A stretch of DNA of 64,000 bases from Carnegiea gigantea (Eukaryota > Streptophyta > Magnoliopsida > Caryophyllales > Cactaceae): contig JAKOGI010000828.1 of the NCBI GenBank assembly GCA_029747015.1, positions 1 through 64,000 of the forward strand, in the 5' to 3' direction. Of the stretch, positions 34,665-44,544 are shown in pieces; positions within the stretch are counted from its first letter, which is position 1, and the number at the start of each line of letters is the position of its first letter. A program made the translations under genes and the position numbers. The notes below the pieces were generated by a model, which saw only the letters and a program-made list of their open reading frames with translations, had not been told where the DNA came from and ran no database searches.

Positions 34665-34790
34665 CAGCTGCTCATATTGCTGCTGTGTCAGGGCAAAGGT
34701 ATGATCTCCTTTGAATCCAGTAGATACATTGTTTGATTCGCCCTGGCCATTAGTTGTACTCCTGGTCTCACCACTTGATATGTATCTTTC

Positions 34791-35540
34791 TCAATTTCTT
34801 GCATTTGTTGTTTTTATGTTTTTCTTTTGTGGAAACCTCTTGTGCCTTGGGTGCCAAGGTGGATAACCTATCACTGTCCAGCAGTTTTCCTTGGAATGTC
34901 CTCTGTTTCCACACTGTGAGCACCTCTGATCATCATTTTTGCTGAACAATGCTGTGGTCTCTACTTCGAATTTATTCAGTTCCAGGACCTCTCTTTGAGT
35001 TTCTTCTTGTTGCAACATCGAACAAACTATTTCAACAGTCGGCAAGGGATTCATTAAGAGCTTTTGACTCCTTTGTGGTCCATATTTGTCATCCAGTCCA
35101 TTGAGAAACTGGAACAGCCTTTGCTCTTCCTTATGTTGATTCAAAACAGTAAGGAATGTGCTAATCTCATCTGTATTCACTGTTAGCTTAGGCAGTTGAC
35201 TCATTGACTCCAGCTCTTCCCACAAACACCGTAGGTTTGTGTAATAGTCATTAATTGAGACCTGATTTTGCTTCAGTGAGTACACTTCTTTGTTAATCTG
35301 ATATTTCGTTGATCCATTGCTTAAGGAAAATCTCTTTTCCAATTGCAACCAGATCTCTCTTGCTGAGTTCAAGAAGAGTATAGACTTTGCAATAGGATCT
35401 GAAACTGAGTTTGTTAGCCAGGCTATCACCATGCTCTTGCAGGTGTCCCACATTTCAGCTTTTATTGGATCCTCAATAGGCCTGGTGACTGTTCCTTGAA
35501 CAAAACCAAGCTTCCTTTTAGTGGCTAATCTGATCTCCAC
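34791..35540 (-). CDS. copia gag (UBN2 type with zinc knuckle)
   Basis: A 249-codon open frame, the longest coding piece of this element. It carries the UBN2 gag core (AKSILFLNSAREIWLQLEKR, then FLNGLDDKYGPQRSQ) and a CCHC knuckle CSQCGNRGHSKENCW followed by IGYPPWHP. Gag coats and packages element RNA in virus-like particles. The start is probably truncated: gag-like sequence (FSIMEK region, frame 35739-35518) lies upstream in another frame. Confidence 0.85.
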   Translation of the reverse strand: MEIRLATKRKLGFVQGTVTRPIEDPIKAEMWDTCKSMVIAWLTNSVSDPIAKSILFLNSAREIWLQLEKRFSLSNGSTKYQINKEVYSLKQNQVSINDYYTNLRCLWEELESMSQLPKLTVNTDEISTFLTVLNQHKEEQRLFQFLNGLDDKYGPQRSQKLLMNPLPTVEIVCSMLQQEETQREVLELNKFEVETTALFSKNDDQRCSQCGNRGHSKENCWTVIGYPPWHPRHKRFPQKKNIKTTNARN

Positions 35541-35861
35541 TGCTCTTTTCCATGATCGAAAATTCCTGGATGGCTAATGATCCTGGTCCTTCTGAGGGAT
35601 GCAAAAATAATGGATTATGCAGATCATTCATGCCTATATTGTTTCGATTCCTCTCAGTAGATATAATCAGATCAGGATGACCGTCAAATCTGGAATTGAA
35701 ATTTGTGTGATATCTTGATTGATTGAGAAAACAAATCAATCAAGTGATTGAGAACAATTATGTGTTTAATTGTAATGATAGCATGATCGAATGATGAATC
35801 TAATCATTTGATCAAAAAAAAAATCAAGCAGTTCAGGATTGTTTGCTCTGCTCTGATACCA

Positions 35862-36106
35862 TGATGAGTTCAGCCATTGATGATCTAGGGACAGAGAGAT
35901 ATAGAGAGGATAAAGAGAGAGAAAATGTTGGAGAAGAAAAACAATCTGCTTACCCTTCCATTCATCCAGATTCAGCTTATATAGCTTTTTACAAACCCAG
36001 AAAAATATCTAAGCCAATAACAGATTCTTGTTATTATAGAATACTAGCACATAACCACCTAACAACCTCCCTGCCAGCTCAGCATTGCTGCATATCAGCT
36101 TCCACA
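35862..36106 (-). repeat. 5' LTR of the second copia element
   Basis: A 245-bp LTR TGATGAGTTC...TTCCACA. On the - strand its end abuts TGGTATCAGAGCAGAGC, complementary to initiator tRNA-Met. A TATATAAG-type box is visible on the - strand near 35980. Confidence 0.92.
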
Positions 36107-36111
36107 GATAT

Positions 36112-36853
36112 GCTTCAAGGGTGCAAGGAGTTAATTTCCAAAGCTTGATAACCTACGGAGGGCAGATGAGTCTCCAGCTTTTCTATCGGCCAAAGCAAAT
36201 GAATTTCGAGATGGGGATCGAAATATATATGTAGCTTACTTTCACCATAAAGCAAATTCGAGGAGAAGGCAGAAATTTTTTCATTAAGGCTTGGAAGATC
36301 ATGGAGGTATATGGCGAAGCAAGATTGAGGAGGTTGAACAAATTGTTACTTCTTATTTTGCAGAGCTATTCACGTCAAGCAAACCCACTAATATTGAGGA
36401 TGCTTTGCATGGTATTACATAGTGCATTGATGAGCAGATGCCACATGAAATAGAAAAGTGCCAAATGATGAAGAGATCCCAAAAGCCCTCTTCGACATGC
36501 ATCGAACTAAAACTCGCGGCCCGGACGGTTTTCATGCTATATTATATCAAAGATTTTGGGATGTTACCCCGGGGGGGGGGGGGGGGGGGGGATGTTTGTG
36601 GTTTTATTCGAAGTGCATGGAAGTGGGAGGCATCGCTAGAAGAGGTCAACAAGACAAATATCGTCCGAGTACCAAAAGTGAAGGACCCGGAAACTATTGC
36701 TCGGCACTGGCCTATTGCATTGTGTAATGTCTTACATAAGATAACTTTCTAAGAGCATGGCAATTAGGTTGAAGCCCTTACTCCTAAAGGTCATCGATGA
36801 GACCGAAAGTGTGTTCGTACCTGGCCGTCTTATCACCGATAACGCTTTGGTGG
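36112..36853 (+). pseudogene. LINE part 2: reverse transcriptase N-terminal half
   Basis: Translation shows the pre-RT segment (ELFTSSKPTNIEDAL), the first RT motif (KTRGPDGFHAILYQRFWDV), a poly-G interruption at 36571-36591, then VPKVKDPETIARHWPIALCNVLHKI and VFVPGRLITDNALVV. Frames 36438-36752 and 36458-36727 split between motifs, showing frameshifts, one at the poly-G. It ends at the solo LTR insertion. Confidence 0.85.
36571..36591. repeat. poly-G run of 21
   Basis: Twenty-one consecutive G preceded by CCCC, in the LINE reverse transcriptase between RFWDV and the next motif. It is absent from the family and may be a local expansion or an assembly/sequencing artefact. Such a run can form a G-quadruplex. 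Confidence 0.9.
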
Positions 36854-37560
36854 TGTAAACACAAATTTGACATCTAGAATAAATTGAGACAAGAAATTGA
36901 GCAACAAATTGAATTTTTGTATTTATATAAAAGAAGAGATATGGTTACAATTTCTATATATTTGTTACAAGATGAGCAGTTAAATAATTTATCTGATTCC
37001 ATTTCTAATTTGTACTTGAAAGAGGGTTGATGGACTTGAATCTCGATCAAGCTAATTGATTTAGCTTCCTTTGGATGAGTTTCAATGAACTTGGTTATGA
37101 GAGGGGGCCTAAGAGGCTTGATCTCAATCAAGACGAGCTTTCTTTGATATTCGATGGTAGACGAGATGTGTTTAGCGTGCTTATTGTCTTCTGCTAAAGA
37201 ATTCAGCTGTTGTGAGTTCTTCTAAAATATCGACGGAGTAAATGAATCATCTACCCGTAGAGTTTATAGGGCCTAAATAGTGCTCTATTTATAGGAAAAG
37301 AATCCCCCTCCCATTAATAGAGTTTGCGATTTATTTGCCTTCCGGGGCCGGTGATTGGACCTTTGATTTGTTAGTCCATTTAACTGATGATCTAATAGCC
37401 AATTTGAGCGTTAACTTGACAGTCGTTCGGGTTATGATTTGGTGGTCGATTTGACCCTATTTATTTAAATAAATTAAATTAACTAAATGGGCGGATGCAA
37501 ATAACCAATTTATATTTTTTTTTATAACATAATATTTATTATTTAATTTTTTACGCCTAC
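36854..37560 (-). mobile_element. solo LTR inside the LINE
   Basis: A 707-bp insert beginning TGTAAACACAAATTTG. It is flanked by GGTGG (36849-36853) and GGCGG (37561-37565), a 5-bp duplication with one change. The LINE reading frame resumes right after it. A CTATAAATAGAGC box on the - strand near 37290-37280 marks an LTR promoter pointing left. No internal domain or second LTR is present, so it is a solo LTR left by recombination, probably of a gypsy-type element. Confidence 0.75.
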
Positions 37561-37565
37561 GGCGG

Positions 37566-40034
37566 CTTTTTTGAAAGTTTTCACTATCTAAAGAGGAGGA
37601 CCAAGGGTAAAAAAAGGGCCTGTGCTATTAATTAAGCTTGACATGAGCAAAACGTACGACCATATAGCATGGAGTTTCTTGGAGGCTACGATGAGGAGGA
37701 TGGGTTCCGTGAAATATGGGTTGATATAGTTTTTAGATGCCTCTCAATGGTACTATGGAGTTCCTCATTAATGGGCATGCAGCTAAGGGGAATGGTTCAA
37801 CCAAAGAGAGGTTTGCGACAAGGTGACCTCATATCTCCTTATCTCTTCTTACCGTGTGCTGAAGTCTTCTCCTCAGTCCTCACTCCTTACAAAAACGACA
37901 GCAGATAGGCAGATTCATGGCATGACAATTTGTAGATCGGCTCCTAAAATATCCCACTTGTTTTTTGTGGACGACGGTATCCTATTTGTCAGAGCTAACC
38001 TGTAGGAATGCTCAAAGGTAGATGAAATAATCAGCCAATATGAAAGAGTGTCGGGGCAAAGAGTCAATTTTGATTAGTCAAACATTGTTTTCAGCAAAAG
38101 TATGAGGAGGTATGTCAGACAGCACATGTGCAGGAAATTGGGGTGTGTGGAGGTTGATCATCATGAAAAATACCTGAGTCTTCCCACTATCATAGGCCAA
38201 TAAAGAAGATTATTTTTTCATGCTTAAAAGAGCGTATTTGGAAAAAGCTTTAGGAGTGAAAAAAAAACTCCTGTCCAAGTCGGGGAGGTCGGTGTTAATC
38301 AAAGTAGTGGCGCAGGCTATTTCGACTAATATGATGGGCATGTTTCAACTACTTGGAGGCCTTGTTGACAAAATCCACTCCTTAATTGCAAGATTTGGTG
38401 GGGAAACTCATCCTCGAGCAGAGGTATGCATTGGAAGGCCTGGAATCGGCTATGCCTCCTAAAGGGGCTAGGAGGGTTACGTTTCAAAGATCTGAAAACT
38501 TCCAACTTGACTCTTCTGGCTAAACAATTGTGGCGTCTGGACGTGGGAGGTGAGACATTGGTGCACAAAGTTTTCAAAGCCAATTATTATCTGAGGGTCT
38601 CGGTGCTTGAGGCTGGAGGAGGATGGGACCCTGATTTCATTTGGAGATCTTTGTGGGGAGCGAAATCTTTGCTACTAAATGGGTTAAGACGGTGAGTTGG
38701 AAATGGTCAACATATTAAAGTGTGGGGACACTCCTGGATGCCACCTTCTTGTGATAACCCAATCCCTAGAACCCCTAAGTAGGCCTGAGCCAAACCTACG
38801 GGTGTGTGACTTGATTGATGATTCCAGTGGTGATTGGAATGTAGAATTAGGACGGAAGACTTTTGAGGCAGAGGATGCTGATCATATTCTCAGTCTGCCT
38901 ATTAGCAAGCATTACCCTAGTGATATCCAACGCTGGTGGCCAAATAAAGATGAGCTCTTTAGTGTTAAATCCGCATATTGATTTGGTCGATTAGGTCATG
39001 TTATGGGATGGTTTGAAAGGGAAAATCAAAATCATTGGGCCTGGTGGCGCCTTCTTTGGGGCCTTGATACATTGTCAAAGGTCAAACACTTCTTGCGGCG
39101 AGCATCATGGGAGATCCTAGGCATCAATGCGGAGTTGAAAATGTGTCATATACGGGCGGACAGGACATGTCCAGCCTGCTCGGGGGAAAGTGAGACCATT
39201 TTCCATGCGCTGTTTGATTATGAGAGTGTTAAGTAGGTGTGGCATAACGTGGGGTTGTATAACCGGATTTCAGAAGCACCCAGGAACTCCATGAAACAGT
39301 TATTTCTTTGGGTTTTCGATAAAATAGACTGGGAGAGGCTAATAGAGGTGGCTGCTGTGGGCATTGTCGACCGCTAGGAATGACGTGGTCTTTTTAAGGA
39401 TAGAAACCCCAAGAAGGACGTATTAGCTCAGAGCTATGTGAAGATGGTGAAGGAAGCCGTTGATTACAGCGACAGGGTAGGGAACTATTTAGCACCGAGG
39501 GACACCAGGTCATTGGCGCATTGGGAACCACCGCCGACAAATATGCTAAAAAATCAACACGGATGCCCATGTCGTTCAATGTGCTCCTGTGGGCTTGGGT
39601 TTTTCATCAGAGATGAGGCTGGCAAAATACTAATGATGGGCATTTGATGGATTCACGCTAGGTGGACGGTTGAGGAAGCTGAGACTGCAGCATCACTCTT
39701 TGGCCTGCAATGTTCGATAGGATCAGGGTATCGTAGACTAGTGCTGGAACATGACTTGCTTAGCCTGATTGCATAGCTCCACTTGAGGAAGAAGGGGCTG
39801 GCTCCAGCCGATTTAGTTTTAGAGGACATTCCAGCTTTGGTTAGTGTTGTGATGTACTTCTTGCTAGTCATGTCAAAAGGGGTGGGAATATAGCAGCACA
39901 CTTGGTAGTGAGACTGAATCCTATAGGAGGGTCGCAACAAGTGTCATTAGACAACTTCCCCCCGGCTGTGTTGGGGATTTGGGAACTTGATGCTCTTTAA
40001 TAAAACCTCCCCCTTTCAATTAAAAAAAAAAAAG
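37566..40034 (+). pseudogene. LINE part 3: RT C-terminal half, zf-RVT, RNase H, poly-A
   Basis: RT motifs LIKLDMSKTYDHIAW, GLRQGDLISPYLF and FVDDGILFV (37960-38000) come first. A zinc-finger RVT-type domain with WRLLWGLDTLSKVKHF and C-AC-ESE-IFHALF follows at about 39040-39230. RNase H features (GLGFFIRDEAGKI, AEEAETAAS, LEHDLLSLI) lie at about 39590-39780. Stops and frame changes are frequent. It ends AATAAAAC...CAATT plus A12 at 40032, followed by a GAACCCGT possible target duplication. Confidence 0.85.
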
Positions 40035-40062
40035 AACCCGTAATTATTTATTGGTCAAATGA

Positions 40063-40107
<45 letters not shown>
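40063..40107. repeat. (TAA)n microsatellite
   Basis: About 15 uninterrupted AAT/TAA trinucleotides just downstream of the LINE tail, followed by more degenerate ATT/TTA trinucleotides to about 40190. Microsatellites often seed from LINE poly-A tails. Confidence 0.95.
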
Positions 40108-40199
40108 GACAAAAACAGAAACAACAACAATAATAATTATAATTATTGTTGTTATTATTACTACTACTATTATATTTTTAATAATAATAGGGATACTGA

Positions 40200-40673
40200 T
40201 TGGATTATCCGTGTCTTATAGTTCAATTAAGGATAGAACTGACAAAAACGTTGACAGAGATTGCAATTGGCTGGAATGAGGCTAATTTGTTTAATAATGT
40301 CTTGTCATCTCTTTCTCGAAAGTATCTAAAATTTATCTTGCGCATTTGCAATTCTTAGCTAGCTAGCTCCTCCATTTGGCCCACCAATGTGGAGCCCAGG
40401 CATTGCAAAATGAGAAAAAATGGGTATGGGTGCGTATTGCTAAAACGGGTATCGTATGAGTATAGGTATGGGATTTCGTCCAACCTTCTCTACCCCGTTT
40501 TACTAATACGGCACTTATTTATTTACAATTCTATTTGTTGCGTGTTCTTGGATATTTTACTAGTTTCTTTGAGTCATATTATATTCGAAATTTCAGTGGG
40601 ACATTTTGTTAGAAATTGTAACTGTCAATTGTTAATTTCTTACTTGAATTTGGAAACCTTTAGTTGTATTAAG
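40200..40673. other. no gene; left half of a GGGTATGGG-rich element
   Basis: About 40418-40490 has a run of GGGTATGGGT / GGTATCG words. A similar block occurs at about 44640-44765. The two probably belong to one element into which the LTR element at 40674-44539 inserted. Reading frames here show no domain. Confidence 0.4.
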
Positions 40674-41298
40674 TGTTGGAGTAAAAATTCGGTTTGATGG
40701 ATAGAGATATCACTTTGTCACAGACAAACTTAGTATCAAATTAACCGAAACTTCTAAGCAGGTGTAAGTGCGCTTTTCCTAAAAATTCTATTCACCCCAT
40801 GTGTAACAGGGCTGTCAGAATAGGTCTTTAAGATACAAAGAAGCCCCCCATCTGTGTGTTGTACTTACGAAGATAGGACCCTAAGTATCCAAAATATTAT
40901 AGAAATTTAAGGGATTATGTTGATAGTATAACTCTCTCAATCATGCCCAACAAAAGTATTTTAAATGCATGCCAAGGTCATCCATATTTATAGATTTTAT
41001 CATACCTCTTCATGACAAGATAACATCCTTTCATCAAACACCACTCTAAAAAGGGTCATGTCTCTTCATAAATACATTATTTCATTAAAAGGTATAAGTT
41101 AGTTAATCATCTAAACTAACTTGTACCTCTTCATAAATAATTAATCAAATTAATTATTTAGCAAAAGGTGCATTACAATAATTAATTATTAAGGTAATTA
41201 ATTATTATCTAGGCATAATCAAAAATATATTTTCATAACCATTTTTATGGAAATAATTATTTTATTAAATTTCCATTTTTATGGAAATTACTCCAACA
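40674..41298. repeat. left LTR of the non-coding LTR element
   Basis: A 625-bp repeat, over 90% similar to 43914-44539 by eye. Terminal inverted words TGTTGGAGTAA and TTACTCCAACA. Confidence 0.88.
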
Positions 41299-43913
41299 AT
41301 CTGCCACCATTTCCATAGCAAATGGTTTCTCAAGTTTTCGGAGGTCTCGTGTATAAATGGAGGTGTCTTGCAATTGAACCCTTATCTTAATGACCTGTCT
41401 GTCAAATGATCAAGATAACATAGTAGGCAATACTTTAAACTAGTTATCCTCTATGACCACTTGCATCTAAGCCCCACACAAGACTTCCATCCCAGATCAC
41501 TTAGTAATTTGACACTATAAATGACCATGTGTCTTGTGCCCATTTCGTAATTGTTCTAGAGCCAAGCCCAAACTCGACAGGAGTAGTCAAACTTCACACT
41601 TACTAGGTAAACCTCATCAATATCCCCATAAAGTATTCATGGAACCATTTGAGTGCAAGAAATAAGTCACACCATTGATTAAGTATAAACAACCTAATCA
41701 AATTCTTTTCTATACTGACTCAAGTGTTCCCCTTTGAGGTTCATTAAGAGTAACTATTCATCCTCCGTTTAAAAATATGGGTTATTTAGCACTCCACTTA
41801 GATGGCAATTATAATGATGAGTGCTAACAAATCACAAAGATGGTGTACTTTGGCTCATTGAACTTAAGACTCGATGTTTCCACGAGCGTTAAGTTAAGGT
41901 TCCACCATGAGTGAGTTAGCGTGGGCTTTCCACCATCCATTCCAAAGTCATTAGATGCATTCTATGACTTTGATAACAATAACTTTGCAAACGTCTCAAG
42001 ACTTGAAGTTATTACATTAAACACAGGTGTATATTTTATTTGTCCATTCGAATTCATTGCCTTTGTAAGTCTTAATAATGGGCCCACAAGACTTGCAAAG
42101 TCAACCATCTATTAAATCGAAGTCCAGCTATTAAAACTTAAACATCTCAACCTCTAAATAAGGTTTATACATGAAAATATTCTCATACAAGTTCAACTTG
42201 AAATTATAGCCATAATTTCAATTAACGGACTTAAAAACGTATTTCGTCACGATATAAACATAGGATACCCTCCCCATTCGCTCTAAACTAGAGTAAATAA
42301 TTGTCGATTCTTCATATGAAATTTTTAAAATATATATTCATGGACTAATGTAAATACTTACACGTTTACATTCCATCCATATCTATCTTTAATTCTCTTA
42401 TAACCATACTAAAAGTATCATGACATGGTCATAAACAAGTTCAAAAACTAAATTTATATACATGAACTTTCACCAATCATACCAAAATATTTAGCAAGTA
42501 CATTATATAGACTTTCATATTTTGGCATACAAAAACTCTGAAAATAAATGAAGCACCACATTTATTTTCATCAAGGATGAATAAATTTTTCTTCCAACTT
42601 GAATTCTCAAAATTAGAGTAAATAACATCTAATCCAAATGTCCAAAATAAAACCATAAACATTTAGAAACCATGCTAAAATATGCATTAACAAGTCCATC
42701 AATAACATGCATGGACTTATACATATTTTAGCAAATTAAAATTACATAGAAATACATAAATGATATTTGACATTATTTCACATGTATTTCTATCAAGGAT
42801 GAATTATTTATCCTTATATTCACTTTAATTATTGATCCATAAACCACATCTTATGAATCATATATTCATCAAATGAAAATTACCAAAAAGATTTCAATGT
42901 CCAATAAAATGCATGGACATTTATTTTCTTAACATGCAAGAGAGCACAAGAGAATAACCTATAAAAGGTGCATTTCCATATTCCCATTCCCAGGAGAATA
43001 AAACTTTTTGGCACTATCATGATAAATCAACGTTATCCCGACAGTTATGATCAATTCCATTACATGCATGATATAAAATATCAATAACCACAGATTGTTG
43101 CAATCTGCAACAAGTTTATTTAGTTCAATTATATTAACATTAATTCACATACACATATTCTTTTGCCAAACAAAGCTAAGCATAATTTGTGAATCCATTC
43201 ATTAATCAAATAATAATTTAATCATTACTAGAAGATAATAAAAGTCCTAATGCTTTCAATCAAGGGCATCCATGGTTTTGCAGAAGCTATCACGCATGAT
43301 GGGTGGTTAATCAACTTTCAATTATCTTCTATCTCCAAAACATTAATCAAATGCATTGTATTTAAGGCAACTGCAAGAGAGGAAAAGTGAAAGCAAAAAT
43401 GAGAACCACTTATCTCTTAATTAACATGTTGCATCCACTTGTCTAATTGCAATGTCTACGTGAGAATTCCATCAATAGCCAAGTTGTAAAATAAACGATT
43501 GTATGCACACTTGATTATGTGGAAATAATCATCATATTATAGCCATTGCCATGTCCAACTTAAACTGTGTAAGTTCATGGACTTCTTGAAAGTAATTTAT
43601 CTATTCGAGGCTATAATATAATGCGTTTGATATCATATTTATATCAAATTCTCGCCATATAATTATAAACATGATTACAGATCTCTCTAGATCTCATAAT
43701 CAATAATTACATACAACAATTTTAGGCTACAAACATTACATTGTTGTATGAACAAATCAACATTAATGTTGATTCTATCAAGAGAAAACTAGTATAAAAA
43801 ATACACTATAGTCATTGCATCCCTTTCACAATCATGTCTCTATCTCCATCAAACCCTCAATTGACAACTAAATAATTGGCTTCTTTGTCTCAGACGAATT
43901 AGAGTCTTTAGAT

Positions 43914-44539
43914 TGTTGGTGTGAAAATTCGGTTTGATGGATAAGATATCAGTTTGTCACAGACAAACTTAGTGACAAATTAACTGAGGCTTCTATGCAG
44001 GTGTAAGTATGCTTTTCCTAAAGATTCTATTCACCCCCACGTGCAACAGGGTTGCTAGAATAGGTCTTTGAGATACAAAGAAGCCTCCTCTACCTTCGTG
44101 TTGCTCTCACGAAGATAGGACCCTAAGTGTCCAAGACATTATAGAAATTCAAGGGATTATGGTGATAGTATAACTCTCTCGATCATGCCAACAAAGCCAT
44201 TTTAAATGCGTGCCAAGGCCATCCATATTTATAGATTTCATTATGCCTCTTCATGAAAGAATAACATCCTTTCATCAAACACTACTCTAAAAAGGGTCAT
44301 GTCTCTTTATAAATACACCATTTCATTAAATGGTATAAGTTAATTAATCATCCAAACTAACTTGTACCTTTTCATAAATAATTAATCAAATTAATTATTT
44401 ACCAAACGGTGTATTACAACAATTGATTATCAAGATAATTAATTATTATTTAGGCATAATCAAAAATATATTTCCATAACCATTTTTATGGAAATAATTA
44501 TTTTATTAAATTTTTATTTTTATGGAAATTACTCCAACA
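43914..44539. repeat. right LTR of the non-coding LTR element
   Basis: A 626-bp repeat beginning TGTTGGTGTGAAAATTCGG and ending TACTCCAACA. Its first line differs from the left LTR at several positions, so the insertion is not very recent. Confidence 0.88.
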
Positions 44540-44544
44540 TTAGG

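Larger units (their letters stand above)
31069..36106 (-). mobile_element. Ty1/copia retrotransposon inside the LINE, nearly intact
   Basis: LTRs 31069-31311 and 35862-36106 are about 97-98% identical by eye. The 5-bp target duplication is perfect: GATAT at 31064-31068 and 36107-36111. The primer site TGGTATCAGAGC abuts the right LTR on the - strand (35850-35861) and a GAGGGGGAG purine tract abuts the left LTR (31313-31323). Gag-pol is on the - strand with few breaks: gag 35540-34791, protease 34664-34218, integrase 34218-33226, RT 32835-31909, RNase H 31899-31302. It is younger than the first copia element. Confidence 0.95.
30700..40034 (+). mobile_element. L1-type LINE, 5'-truncated, split into three parts
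   Basis: Parts 30700-31068, 36112-36853 and 37566-40034 join into one L1 retrotransposon: endonuclease end (ERLDRFLAD), reverse transcriptase (KTRGPDGFHA, FVPGRLITDNAL, LDMSKTYDHI, GLRQGDLISPYLF, FVDD), a zinc-finger RVT-type domain and a plant-type RNase H. It ends in an A-run at 40021-40032. A copia element and a solo LTR interrupt it, and stops and frameshifts are frequent. RNase H tails are known in some plant L1 lineages. The 5' half including ORF1 is missing, as is usual after incomplete reverse transcription. Confidence 0.88.
40674..44539. mobile_element. non-coding LTR retrotransposon (LARD/TRIM-like)
   Basis: Two direct repeats of about 625 bp, 40674-41298 and 43914-44539, begin TGTTGG and end TACTCCAACA. 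Flanks TTAAG (40669-40673) and TTAGG (44540-44544) agree at 4 of 5 bases, a target duplication. The 2.6-kb internal region (41299-43913) is AT-rich and has no frame with a retroelement domain. Neither internal edge has a clear tRNA-Met primer site, so orientation is unsettled. It must depend on another element for mobility. Confidence 0.8.
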
